DNA of 64,000 bases from Phascolarctos cinereus (lineage: Eukaryota; Chordata; Mammalia; Diprotodontia; Phascolarctidae). This document shows, in pieces, positions 11,664 to 22,362 of the stretch. Position 1 is the first letter of the stretch. Each line of letters begins with the position of its first letter. The stretch is from NCBI RefSeq assembly GCF_002099425.1, contig NW_018344216.1, forward strand, positions 933,501-997,500. Reading direction: 5' to 3'. A program made the position numbers and the translations under genes. Under the pieces are notes generated by a model that had not been told where the DNA came from, ran no database searches, and saw only the letters and a program-made list of their open reading frames with translations.

Positions 11664-12632
11664 AACTTACCTATTTCTCTCTAAACTCTCCCTTCTCAAC
11701 ACCTCTACTTTTATTGATAGCACAGATATTCTCTCTGTCCTTTGTTACTAAGTAGTCTTTGCTTTTCCTCACCCTGTCACACTCAATCACTTTCCAAATC
11801 CTGTTACTCTACAGCATCTCTAGTATCACCCCCTTTTCTCTATTCACACCACCACTATCACCATCTCTTGCATGGATTACTGTAACACCTTCCTCACTGG
11901 TCTCCCTGCCCTCACTCCCTCGCTTCTCATATCTAACCTTCACATAGCTGCAAAAATAATTGTCTTTAAGTTCAAGTCCGACTCTACTGCTCAGAATCTT
12001 TCTGTGGCTCCCGATAGCAGGTAGGATAAAATATAATCTTATCTTGGGATTTAAGGCCTACCATGCTTTTGTCTTCATTTCACAGTACTCCCCATTCACA
12101 CATTCTACATTTCAGCTCAAGTGAACTACTAGCTATTCCCTGTGCTTGACAATCTGTTTCCCACCTTTACACATCTTTATACATCTGTGCAAGAATAAAT
12201 TCCTGGAATCAATTTCCTTATCATCTCCATTTTTCAGAATCCTTGCCTTTCTTAAAGACTTAGGTCAAGACAAAAAACCACCTTCTAGAGGAAGCCTTCT
12301 CTGAAGATCCTTTCCCCACCCCAAAATTTTTCAGAGTTCTTTGCCAGGCTATCTCTTTTTGCTTTCATTATACTAGTTTGTAATACAAGGTATCCCCAAA
12401 GTCTTGGTGTTGTTTAAAGCCATTTATTAAAGCCTAAATAGCTTAAAACAAAAGCTATTAGCCAAAAATGGACAACTTGTATTTATCTGTGTAGGGTCCT
12501 ATCTTCTCTAATACAATATAAGTTTACTGAGGGCAAGTAAGTCTTTTTTTTTTTTAAATCTTTCTGTCTCTCATGACTAGAATAGTGACTTGTACACAGT
12601 AAGCACTTAAAAATGATTGTTGAATTAAATAG
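11664..12632 (+). mobile_element. L2/L3-clade LINE, 3' part
   Basis: Sense orientation: ATGGATTACTGTAACACCTT (the '.DYCN' region), AATCTTTCTGTGGCTCCCGA, CTTCTAGAGGAAGCCTTCTC, ending GTAAGCACTTAAAAATGATT near 12632. A patch at about 12378-12490, starting ACAAGGTATCCCCAAAGTCT, breaks the match and may be a small DNA-transposon remnant. It lies in opposite orientation to the L2 just to its left. Confidence 0.8.
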
Positions 12633-12794
12633 TTTCATAGATTCCTACATCTCACAGGACAGTCTAATGGGGTCTTGGAGTAGGCCCAATTCACGTAACA
12701 TGGAAGACCCTGCTTCTTTGGGTTCCACTACCACTGGAAGGGAGTAAACTCCTTTAATTGGATGCATTGTTAAAACTGCCAGACTGGGGCAGCT

Positions 12795-13486
12795 TTTTCT
12801 TTTCTTTTTTAAATCTTTAATTTATTTTGAGTTATCAACAATCACTTCCATAAGCTTTTGAGTTTTAAATTTTTCTCACCCTCCCTCCCCAAGACAGCAA
12901 GCAATCTGATACAGGCTATACATACATATTCCTATTAAACATATTTTTACATTAGTGATGTTGTAGTAAGAATTAGAACCAATAGCAGGAACCACTAGAA
13001 AGAGGAAACAAAACACAACAGAAGAAAAAAAAATCGCAAATAGTATGCTTCAATCTGCATTCAAACTCCACAGTTCTTTCTTCTTTGTGGATAGCATTTT
13101 CCATCCTGAGGCCTTTGGAGATGTCTTAGATCCTTGCGTTACTGAGAAGAGCTAAGTCTATCAAAATTAGTCATTGCACAACGTGGCTGTTACTGTGTAC
13201 AACGTTCTCCTGCTCACTTCACTCAGCATCAGTCCATACAAGCCTTTCCAGGTTTTTCTGAAGTCTGCCTGCTCATCATTTCTTACAGCACAATAGTATT
13301 CCATTACATTCCTATATCACAACTTGTTCAGCCATTTCCCAATTGATGGGCATCCTCTCAGTGTGTGTCCTTTTCCTATTTGTATGATCTCTCTGGGACA
13401 CGGCCCGAGAAGTACTATTGCTGGATCAAAGGGTATGCACACTTTCATAGCCCTTGAGCATAGTTCCAAATTACTCTCTAGAATGG
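12795..13486 (-). mobile_element. L1 3' end with perfect target duplication
   Basis: Antisense L1: T-rich start, 3' UTR subtype ATTTTGAGTTATCAACAATC, then the ORF2 end to about 13486. It is flanked by identical TGGGGCAGCT at 12785-12794 and 13487-13496. The target resembles a SINE head sequence. Confidence 0.85.
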
Positions 13487-13496
13487 TGGGGCAGCT

Positions 13497-14385
13497 CCTT
13501 CTAGATGCTTACTGAGTGTGAAGAGACACATAATTCACTCACAGTATGGATGCCATGAATTGATCCAGGAAGGGAAGATACCTTACCCCTTAGGTCTTTT
13601 TAGGCCTCATGGCCTAGGACTTTGTATCTGTTTAGTTTCATTTATCCTTCTCATTTTCAAGTGCAGGTGGTAATCCCCACTAGACCAAAATCAAGCCATG
13701 GTGACCTCAGAGCCAGGGTTCCAGTGGGATGTTGTAGCCAGCCAGCCTAGCAGGGAAGCTCTGAGAAGCCAGGGTACTGGGGACTCAAGCCCAAGAGGAA
13801 GTAGGGTTTGGATTTAGAACTTGGGACTGTGCTTTATAGGCACTGAGCTAAGCTGTGAACCTAATCCCCTTCCCCTTGAGACAGAAGTGGTTTGGAGGTT
13901 TAGGGGATAGAGGGAAATTATGCCTCCCATGTGTCCTATAGTAGGTTTGTAAGTTTCTTAATATATGTTTAAAGTAAATATTCTTTTATAAAAGCTAACC
14001 TCACTGTTAGTGGTTAAATGAAACCGGAGTACAGGGGACTCCACCTCTAAGACTTGAAGGAACACCATCATTCAGTGCTGGAACCACTGGCAAACAGCCT
14101 AGAAACCTCCACAGTCCTCCTTAAGAGTACCAGAGAGCCCTGGGGGTGGGGTGAAATGGAATATGCCTGGCCTTCCAGCCGTGGGGGTCAGAGCAGTCAG
14201 TATTACTTTAACAAAAGAAGGCAATTCCTCAGAAGACTGTTGAGTTTTCAGTGAGATGTGCAGATTTAAATTCTTTTTTTTTGTTGAGTTTTATTTGGAT
14301 TTTATTCTTTTATAATTACCTTGTGGTTATTCAATTTAATTCTTACACGGTTGTACTCTTAAATAAATTTTAAATTTAAATTACT
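13497..14385. other. No feature recognised
   Basis: About 890 bases, less AT-rich between 13560 and 13880, T-rich after 14270. No exon, RNA gene or repeat family stands out. The 66-residue open frame at 14054-14254 has no recognisable motif. Confidence 0.4.
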
Positions 14386-14389
14386 AACA

Positions 14390-14650
14390 GGAGTAATAGC
14401 AAAGCACTAACATTTATATGGCATGTCAAGGTTTACAAAGCTTTGTATAGATTGCCTCAGTTGATCCTCCCTCCTACCCTATGAAGTAGGTGCTATTATT
14501 ATCCCCATTGTGTAGGTAAGGAAACTGAGGCTGTGAGGTTAAGTAACTTATCAAGTATCACTTAGCTAGTAAATAACAGAGGCAAGATTTGAATTCAGGC
14601 CTTCTTGACATCAAGTCTAGCACTCTCTTCATTGTCCTACCTAGCTGTCT
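14390..14650 (-). mobile_element. MIR SINE
   Basis: Well-preserved antisense MIR. AGCACTAACATTTATATGGC, TATTATTATCCCCATTGTG, AAGGAAACTGAGGCTGTGAG, TTGAATTCAGGCCTTCTTGA and the head end near 14650 appear in order. Confidence 0.8.
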
Positions 14651-14784
14651 ATTACCATCAAAAATTGTTATGAGTAAAAAGTACTAATATAGAGCTGATA
14701 ATGAACTATAATTGTAGAAAGAAAGGGGTTCAATCCCACCCAAACCTATTACATTAAAAGATGCTTTCCATTTCATTGGAACAA

Positions 14785-14935
14785 TGGGAGTGATGGAACT
14801 GAAGTCAGAGAAGCTGGGTTCAAATGTTAGTGATGCTACTTATTTCCAGTGTGACATTGGTCCAATGGCTTCCATGTTCTGGGTTTCAGATTCCTCCCCC
14901 GTAAAACGAAGGCACTGGACTAGATCTTTCCAGTT
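14785..14935 (+). mobile_element. MIR-type SINE (Ther-1-like end)
   Basis: GAAGTCAGAGAAGCTGGGTT, GTGTGACATTGGTCCAATGG, then GTAAAACGAAGGCACTGGAC and TAGATCTTTCCAG, the MIR variant ending in 'gactagatgatct..ccagctct'. Confidence 0.65.
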
Positions 14936-15136
14936 CTCAATCTTGTTAATAGTCCAATCAGGAAAACAACACCTAAACAGGAAAGAAAATATAAACAGCA
15001 GTGGTATGTAATTGGTGTACAAGATAAAAGAAATCATGATGATAATTCCTGAAGAAATATTGCAACAAATAAAAATTCTTGGGGGCTGTTTTAATCCAAA
15101 AAGTAACAGTCCTGACAAGATTACATACCAGTAATT

Positions 15137-15300
15137 CCCCCCCCCCCCCCCCCCCCGCTTTTTGGTAAGGCAATCAGGGTTAAGTGACTTGCCCAGGGTT
15201 ACACAGGTAGTACGTGTCAAGTATCTGAGGCTGGATTTGAGCTCAGGTCCTTTTGACTCCAAGGCCAGAGCTCTATCCACTGAACCACCTAGCTGCCCCT
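15137..15300 (-). mobile_element. SINE1-type element with a poly(G) tail
   Basis: Antisense SINE. The body is clear (CAATCAGGGTTAAGTGACTT ... CACCTAGCTGCCCC). Where the poly(A) tail should show as T's, there are 20 consecutive C's (15137-15156). The flanks are CCAGTAATT (15128-15136) and CCAGCAATT (15303-15311), so the C run lies inside the insertion at its 3' end. Confidence 0.85.
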
Positions 15301-15339
15301 ATCCAGCAATTATCCTTAAGATGTAAGTTAATAAGTTAA

Positions 15340-15455
15340 CCAGAATTTATTAAGCAATTATCATGTGCCAAGCATTGTGCTAAGTGCTGATGATCCAAAT
15401 ATAAGCAAAAAGACAGTCCTTATCATCAAATAGCTTACATTCTTTTAAGTAGGAT
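15340..15455 (-). mobile_element. L2/L3-clade LINE, 3' terminus
   Basis: Complement of the L2-type end: AGCAATTATCATGTGCCAAG, CATTGTGCTAAGTGCTGATG, AAAAAGACAGTCCTTATCAT. Only the last ~115 bases are present. Confidence 0.65.
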
Positions 15456-16061
15456 TCATTCTGTCTTCATTGATCCAGAGAAACATGGGAAGACCTGAAG
15501 TGTTGTACAATGGAGAAAGGAGAACCAAAATAACAATATGTACAGAAGACAGTAATAATAGCAACATATCTGTGTTGTATACAAAGTAAAGGGAGTGGGA
15601 AAGGATCACAAAATGGAGAATAATGTAGACATTCTTATGCTAATGCTAATATGCATATTCTTTGCTCTGAGGCTGTATACTGTCTACAAGTTAACAAGTA
15701 TTTATGAAGGAATACAAATACAGAAAGACAGAAAGACCTTACATTTTAATGCAGAAAGAACACATAAAAGGGAGCCTGAAAGTAGGGAGAAGGGAAATGA
15801 TGGTTAAGTCTGAAGAGTCAAAAAGTAGAGTTGGGAGAGGAAAGAAGAATGGTTGTCTTAGGCCTAGCCTCAAAATGAAGGCTTTTGTAGAACTAACTAG
15901 TGGGAGAAGAAGGTTGCTGGGGCAGATGAAGAGGGCAGAGGCCCTGAGGGAAACTCCATGGTAGTAAAATCCAGAGAGTCAGAAGCAGAGCCAAAAGAGG
16001 AAAGAAGGATGGCTGTCCTGGGCCATATAAACAAATAAATACAGTACTTTATATATGGTAA
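15456..16061. other. Unclassified stretch with a weak internal duplication
   Basis: Segments 15800-15860 and 15968-16025 resemble each other: AGAGGAAAGAAGAATGGTTG versus AGAGGAAAGAAGGATGGCTG, with similar flanks. No coding or repeat family is recognised. Confidence 0.4.
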
Positions 16062-16619
16062 TGTGTGGGACAGAAACCACTACTCAAATAAAATATTCAG
16101 AGCCTGAGCTTTTGACAAGCAGAAAAGAGTTTTATTACTTTCTCATGAGAAAGGGCATGCCTCTCATTGCTAGAGAAGCCCCGGCCAGGGAGTGCAAATT
16201 GGTTACAGAAAGCAAGTCTTCTTATACCCTAACTCAAGCTCCTCCTCACTAACCCCTTATCCCAATGCCTGGGCTTCAGGGTGCACAATCTATTTGAGGA
16301 AATCTTCCCCAGCAACAAAGAACAAAGGTGGTTACACAAGTTTGCCTAGAGACAAGAAAAGGTGGGAAGTCTTTTAATAGCTGTTTGCTCTGAGCTCAAA
16401 AACAGGATCTGGATGGTTTCAAGGCCATTTTGCAAGATTAGCTGTTTTTGCAAATGTTAGCCTTGCAAGGGTGAGCAGTTTCAATGTTTGCAAAGTTTGC
16501 ACAATGTTCTCTCTTGCAGGTTGGGGTACGGCACATGCTATTCCAAAATACACAAGATTTAATAGCTCATATTTAATCCCTGGGGAAACTTCACTGTTCC
16601 AGGCATTTCATCCCTCACA
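16062..16619 (-). mobile_element. 3' LTR of the fossil retrovirus
   Basis: 558 bases bounded by TG and CA on the minus strand. The right boundary abuts the polypurine tract. A polyadenylation hexamer (complement TTTATT at 16131-16136) lies about 70 bases before the LTR end. Confidence 0.75.
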
Positions 16620-17660
16620 ATCCCCCCTCTTGTTTTCTACTTCTTTGAAGTCTCCTCACACCATTCCTGAAAAACCTCTTCTACTAACTGTTCCTCACTG
16701 CCTCCATCAGGTTCCTGCCGTCATCTTGGACAATGGGTACCCATCCTTGGGATTTTAAGACCATTAATCTCACTTCACCTTTCCCTTCTATTCTGATCAT
16801 TTTAGACAGGGAATCTTGGACCACCCTGTGTAATAAGCTGTATTATACAAGGGAGACAGACGGGGAGTAAAATCACTCCACAAATGGCAATTAAGAAAAA
16901 CCAGAAGGCTTGTTCCCACCATGACCCTCCTTCTTCAGCCAATAAGTAATCTAAGACTAATCTATGCTGAAGTACAGCTTCCCAAGTTTGGGTGGCCTGG
17001 TCCACAAGGAGGTCTATGGCTCGGGCTGTTTGGTTAGTGATAATTTCCACTACTACCTGTAACCTAATTAATCTATTAAGGATAGAGATGGGAGTCTGTG
17101 CTCCCAACTTCCATCCTGTGCCCAAGTAGCTGGACCACATGTCTGGATTATACTCTCGGGGGGCCAAGTGTCATCCCAGCCATTGGCATCCCCGTTACTG
17201 GTTAATGAGGTGTCTAGACTCTGCTTCTGTCTGTCCAAATCATCATATAATCGAATTCCCAGATCCCCGCCCACTCTCCCAGGCAGAAGAAGAACTTGGG
17301 GTGAACAAGACCTATGTAGCAGTTTCCTATCCAATTTGGTGGAAGATGAGTGCATACTGTACTCCCAAGGATCCAGCAATGGCCTTTTAGTGCAGCCTGT
17401 CCAGACTTAAATAGTCAGCCTATTATATCTTTAACTTGTTTTCTCTGTGAATGAATATTCTTGGGACATGACTTTTCTAAGTGGTTCCCAGGGGTAATAA
17501 TACTGGTCACTCCCCTCTAACAGACCGACTCCACATCACCCATCCCCAGTCCAAGTGCAGTTCCAAAGATGAGTGCTATTTTCACAAAGGCACTTTTGGT
17601 CAACCCCTGGTCAGAATCACTCCAATAGCTCCGAAACACTCCCTGGCTGGTGCTTCTCTA
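16062..17660 (-). mobile_element. Endogenous retrovirus fossil: 3' LTR, polypurine tract, env remnant
   Basis: Reading on the minus strand there is env-like sequence (about 17660-16800), a purine tract AAGAGGGGGGAT (complement of 16620-16631), then a TG...CA LTR (16619-16062). The env transmembrane-subunit region shows LQHRLVLDYLLAEEGG, the gamma-type 'LQNR.aLDyLLA.eGG' region, followed by a hydrophobic membrane segment. No gag or pol was seen, so the 5' part is missing. The copy is broken in several places. Family: class I, gamma-type env, judged from the motif. Age is not estimable because the 5' LTR is absent. Confidence 0.8.
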
Positions 17661-17828
17661 GCAACAAGGGGCTATGAGACGTACTGTGATAAAGACATAA
17701 TAACATCAATATATCTGCTACTGATCTATGGCATAAAGTAATGGAATTTATTGACATAGCAATTTTGAAAAAACTTAAAAGTCTACTTATGAATAATATG
17801 CAAGTTTAGTAGAGGATTTAAATGTTTA

Positions 17829-18327
17829 TGATGTGGTTGGGATCTGGGCCCCAGAAAGGAAAAACCTTGGACTTTCCCAAGTGGTCAAATCTCTGTCGTT
17901 CCCCTAAGGCTATAATCCCCTCGACTGGCCTTTCATTGTGGCTACACCCAATCTCACCCTCCATTGTCTTACCTCCCTATGGCCCCTGGCCATTTCCCTT
18001 CCCATTCAGATCTCCTTAGGCCCCAACCTCCCATAACCCCAAACTACTTGGCCACTCCTAGATCCCTCCCACAGGCTTTCTGTATATAAGGTCCATCTTG
18101 TCTCCATTAAAGATGCTCAGATTCTTAAAATCTAGCCACTGCTGGGATTCTTATAATCTAGCCACTGCTTACTCACGTTCAGACTCCTTAAGAGTCTGCC
18201 CAATATGATGGATGTTCTAAGAAACCTTGTCTTTGGCTGAAAGAAGGCTTGGGTCAAATTCTTTCAGACAGGACCTACATGTTGTGATTTTGGGGTCCTA
18301 GGATCCCTAAACCCCTAAACTGCATCA
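17829..18327 (+). mobile_element. Solo LTR, family X, copy 1
   Basis: Begins TGATG and ends GCATCA, with TTTA as a 4-bp duplication on both sides (17825-17828, 18328-18331), which fits a class I retrovirus LTR. A TATA box TATATAAG lies at 18083-18090. The copy at 35929-36386 matches over most of its length, including the paired TCTAGCCACTG repeats. No internal retroviral sequence is attached, so it looks like a solo LTR. It is unrelated to the LTR at 16062. Confidence 0.85.
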
Positions 18328-18477
18328 TTTAAATTTAGCTTATTTCAAAAGGGAAGCCACTGATACTCTTGGCAACCAGGATGATTTCAGATCTACTAAC
18401 AAAATTGGGAATTGATTATGTTTGGTGATATTTAGAAGGTAATTTTTCTAGACATTGAGTATACAATCTGGGAATTA

Positions 18478-18905
18478 TTTTTTTTCAAATCTATTATTTA
18501 TTTTTTAAGTATTTAAATATTCACTTTTTTAAAATTTTGAATTCCCAATTCTGCCATCCTCTAGTCCCTAGCTGACACATCAAGAAGGCAAGCAATATGA
18601 TACCAATTACACATGTGAAATCATGTAAAACATTTCCATATTAGCATGTTGCAAAAAGAAAAAAAAAGCAAGAAAAATAAAGTGAAAAAATTATACTTTG
18701 ATTTGCACTCAGTTTATCAGTTCTCTCTCTAGAAGTGGATAGCATTTTTCATCATGAGTCCTTCAGAATTGTCTTGAATTACTGTGTGGATTAGAGTAGC
18801 TAAGTCTTTCGCTGATCATCGTGACAATACTGCTGCTACTATGGACAATGATCTAGCCCTGCTCACTTCACTCTGCATCAATTCATATAGCTCTTCCCAT
18901 AACCT
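18478..18905 (-). mobile_element. L1 3' end
   Basis: Antisense L1 3' UTR: AAGGCAAGCAATATGATACC, GTGAAATCATGTAAAACATT, AGTGGATAGCATTTTTCATC, to CAATTCATATAGCTCTTCCC near 18897. More diverged than the 53.7-kb copy. Confidence 0.8.
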
Positions 18906-19955
18906 GAGAATTTCTATGACAAAAGTAAATTACTATTATTTAATTGGTCAGCCTTACTTGAGTTTATATGATTCACCTGAATTATAAAAAAAAATTAAAT
19001 AACAACATTCTATATCATTCTCTCAATTACTCATAGACCAATGAAAATTTTGTAACAGTCCAACAATCTGATCATTCTATTCTAATATACAGCTGTTTCA
19101 ACAAAAAAGATTTATTCCTACTACTCTCTTAAAATTCTGCAAAAACTGTGCTAATGCATTCTTGCCTATATTTCTACATAATTTGAATCAGAATGTGACT
19201 TAAAAGCAGCTATTATGTTTTCCTAATAGGATCATATGAAGTTGTCAGCAGTACTCACACAAAAAATCAGAACAAAGTAATCCTGGGGAAAAGTTCTGTT
19301 CCTATCGCCTGTGTTTGTCTAGCCTTTCCTTTTTCTCATTTAAATTGAGCCCATGAAAACAAGGCCTTTCAGTTCCTATATATGTTTAATCCCAACTTAC
19401 TCAAGAAATGTCTCAAAATTATGACATTTCTAAAGAAAACTGAGAAAACCAAGGTGTTTTAAGTCCATAATTACTTTATACCTTTACAATGAGGCCTTAA
19501 ATGTATCTACACTACATATCACAGTAGGACAAGTTGTATTCTTAACCTTTTTTTTCAACCTTTTCATTGCTGGCAGCAATTCTAGATTCAAGACAATAGA
19601 ACATCTGTATCATTGGAGATAAAATAGCACTCTAGGAAAAATCGTTCACGGTACCTTAGGAACTGAATTTGTCCTTTTTAATTTTCACAACCAACAAATC
19701 TATGTGTATGTCACAGATGGCTTAACTCCATAGTCCATTATAGATTGAATACAGCCCCTAACTAAATTTCATTGTTTCATGGAGCAAGCATTAAGATTCG
19801 ATACCCCCATGTATGCTTACTGTTGCCAAAACAGTCAGTTGCAGCATCCCAAAAGTCCATAGGATGGGCTGTATTACTCCAAAATTCTATTTCTGAGGGT
19901 AGGAGACTTATGAATGTGGAACATGAAATACCAACCTGTCAGTCAAAGAGCATTA
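18906..19955. other. No feature recognised
   Basis: About 1,050 AT-rich bases with no repeat signature, exon or RNA gene visible. This is one of the longest unique-looking stretches in the window. Confidence 0.4.
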
Positions 19956-20990
19956 GTTAATTAGTTGCTATATACCAGGCACTGTGCTAAGTGCCTGGGA
20001 TAGGAAGAAAGACAAAAATAAAAACAACAAACAAAAAACTTGAATGGTCCTTTCTCTCAAGAAGTACATATTCTAATGGCGTAGACAACATGCAAATATC
20101 TAGGTACTTGCAAGATACAGTTATCCCTTTTACCTCACGGGGCTTAGAGGGCATGATTTTTTGGCCCTCTCTTCATAACAGAGAAGAAATCTGAATTTTT
20201 CCTTTTTCTTTTATGGAGGGTTTACAGTACCTTATTGTAAAATTTGGGTTGACATTATACTATACATACATTTTATGCATTTCTGAGTTTCTAAACTTTT
20301 TCTGTGTTGTCTGCTGGCTGAATGTCATTTTCAGCTTCTGTAAAACTCCCCTAAAATTCCCATTTAACTTCTTGTCCTGACCCATGATATATCGAAACCA
20401 CAATGTGGAAGGGGTAAATGTATATACAAAGCAGATTAGATGGCAGTAATCTGAGAGAGGGAGGCACTGGAAAGAAGGTGGGTAGGTGGGAAAAGCTTCC
20501 TGTAGAAGGTAGAATTTGAGCTAAATCTTGAAGGAAGCCAGGAAAATTAAGAGGAGGAGGTAGGGGAGCTGGGAGAAAGAAAATCATTTCAAGAATCAGA
20601 GACAGCTGGTGCCAAGACACTGAGATGGGAAATAGAGTATGAGAAACATCAAACAGGTCATTTAAGGTAGAGTGTGTGAAGAAGAATATGGGGTAAGAAG
20701 GCTGGAAGGGTAGAGAAGGGGTGAGGAGTTTTTATCTGACTTTGGTGGTGACAGTGAGCCACTGAAACTTACTGAACAGGAAAAGTGTAACATGGTTAGA
20801 CCTACCTTTAGAAAAATCATCTTAGCACCTGAGGGGAGGATGGACAGGAGTCAGGAGAGACTTAAGGCAGGAAGCCTAGTTAGAAGGTTATTTTAGAAGT
20901 CCAGGCCTAAGGAGACTTAGTAGAAAAGCTGTGAAAATAGAAACAGTAACAGATTGGTTATGTGAGGTGATGATGAAGAGTCAAGGATAA
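19956..20990 (-). mobile_element. L2/L3-clade LINE, 3' region, split by a DNA element
   Basis: The complement of the L2 terminus starts at about 19970 (ATATACCAGGCACTGTGCTA). The body resumes after the insertion at 20118-20420: AAAGCTTCCTGTAGAAGGTA, CTTGAAGGAAGCCAGG, GACTTAAGGCAGGAAGCC. Decayed. Confidence 0.75.
20118..20420. mobile_element. Tigger-like (Tc1/mariner superfamily) non-autonomous element
   Basis: 303 bases flanked by TA (20116-20117, 20421-20422). The ends are imperfect inverted repeats: CAGTTATCCCTTTTACCTCA on the left, and CATTTACCCCTTCCACATTG as the complement of the right end. It interrupts an L2 that reads across a single TA. No transposase coding is seen. Confidence 0.6.
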
Positions 20991-21617
20991 CATTAAGACT
21001 AGGTTGACACGTTGGTTAGTTTTGCTGAATTGTTACTTCTTTTTAATTCTTTGTTAAGGGAATGGTGGTGGGGAATGGGGAGGATATCTTGGAAAATGAA
21101 GGTGATGTAAAAACAGAATGTAACAATAAAAACTTACATAAAAACAAAGTATTTCTGAGCGTGTGTGTGACTTTCTTTTCTTAGCTTTTTTTAACCTTCC
21201 CCTAATGTCTTCTGTATTTCTCCTTTAACTGGGCGTAATACTTACATGAAGTTTGAAGATACTTTATATTAATTTGAGTAGTTTTATGTACCAACTAGGT
21301 TCTAATTAGGGCAAATAATGAATCCTATGGTCAGATTATTTGAATTTAACCATTCAAATAATATATAATTACATAAATATGGTAATTGGTTCCAGTCAAT
21401 GATAGATGCAATGAAAAAAAAATTTAAAGAAGTTTTTAAGCTGTTTATTAATGTAATAGAATAGGAAAGGATAAAAAAATACTTCTGATTCAAACTTGCT
21501 ATAAGGAAAAGGTGTGATTTAAGAAAGCAAGATTTTTAAAATTACTGAATATCACACCTAAAAAGAAGCCTCTACAATATGATAAAAACATCATCATTGT
21601 CTTTTAAAATATTTTAG
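20991..21617. other. No family assigned; possible retroelement 3' tail
   Basis: The segment 21010-21160 ends AAGGTGATGTAAAAACAGAA then AACAATAAAAACTT, reminiscent of a repeat 3' end with a poly(A) signal, but I cannot name it. The rest is AT-rich with nothing recognised. Confidence 0.3.
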
Positions 21618-21763
21618 AGGGGCTGCTAAGTGGTGCAGTAGATAGAGCACTAGCCCTGAAGTCAGGAGGATTGGAGTTCAAATTGGCCTCAGACCAACAC
21701 TTGATGCTTACTAGCTGTGTGACCCTGGCAAGTCAATTAACCCCAACTGACTAAAAAAAAAAA
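21618..21763 (+). mobile_element. SINE1-type element
   Basis: Head GGGGCTGCTAAGTGGTGCAG, body GAAGTCAGGAGGATTGGAGT, ACTAGCTGTGTGACCCTGGC, end AACCCCAACTGACT plus A's. The flanks TTTTAGA and TTTAGA suggest a short target duplication. Confidence 0.85.
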
Positions 21764-22099
21764 TTTAGAAGCATAGACTGATCCGCCTTCTCTTTCTTTA
21801 AATCTGCATACATATTGGTAGATTTGCATGCTCACATTCTCACCAAGGGTAGTTGGATGTCCTGGAGTGTTCTTTAAAATCAGCAGCGCTTTAAATGTGG
21901 TATCATTGGTCCTTGCAATAGTTTTTTTAATAATCTGGCTAAAATAACTTGAAAATCAGTTTTTGAAAACAGCTTTAATTACCCCTGCTTCCTTATCTGA
22001 CCAACAAGGAACTAGAAGCAATAGATGGTTGTAGCCTGCCAGAGTTTGAGGATTTGGGAACTGATAAGTAAGCATTGGTTTTAATTTAAAATCTCTTTC

Positions 22100-22362
22100 T
22101 GATTTGCTGTTTCCAGTCATGTCCCACTCTTGGTGACCCCACGGCCCATATCACACCAATGCTGTCCAAGGGCTTTTCTTGGCAAAGATTCTGGAGTGGT
22201 TTGTTATTTCCTTCTCCAGTTCATTTTACAGTTGAGGAAACCAAGCCACAGTTAAGTAACTTGCCCAGGGTCACACAGCTAGTAATCCTGAGGCTGGATT
22301 TGAATTTAGATTTTCCTGATTCCAGGCTGGGCTCTCATCCACTAAGACATCTTCCTGCTACC
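22100..22362 (-). mobile_element. RTE-tailed tRNA/CORE SINE, variant
   Basis: Antisense: TTTCCAGTCATGTCCCACTC tail, CTTTTCTTGGCAAAGATTCT, CCTTCTCCAGTTCATTTTAC, CAGGGTCACACAGCTAGTAA, and a head ending near 22360. About 25 bases at 22140-22170 depart from the other copies. Confidence 0.75.

Noticed and set aside
12378-12490. Mariner-type MITE in the L2 at 12.4 kb
   Set aside because: The left end (ACAAGGTATCCCCAAAGTCT) is suggestive, but no matching right end or TA pair could be fixed.
14840-15280. 146-residue minus frame
   Set aside because: It runs through a SINE, its poly(G) tail and part of a MIR, so it is a chance fusion of repeats.
16802-17379. Env remnant as a syncytin-like domesticated gene
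   Set aside because: The copy is broken and incomplete, so it is treated as a fossil.
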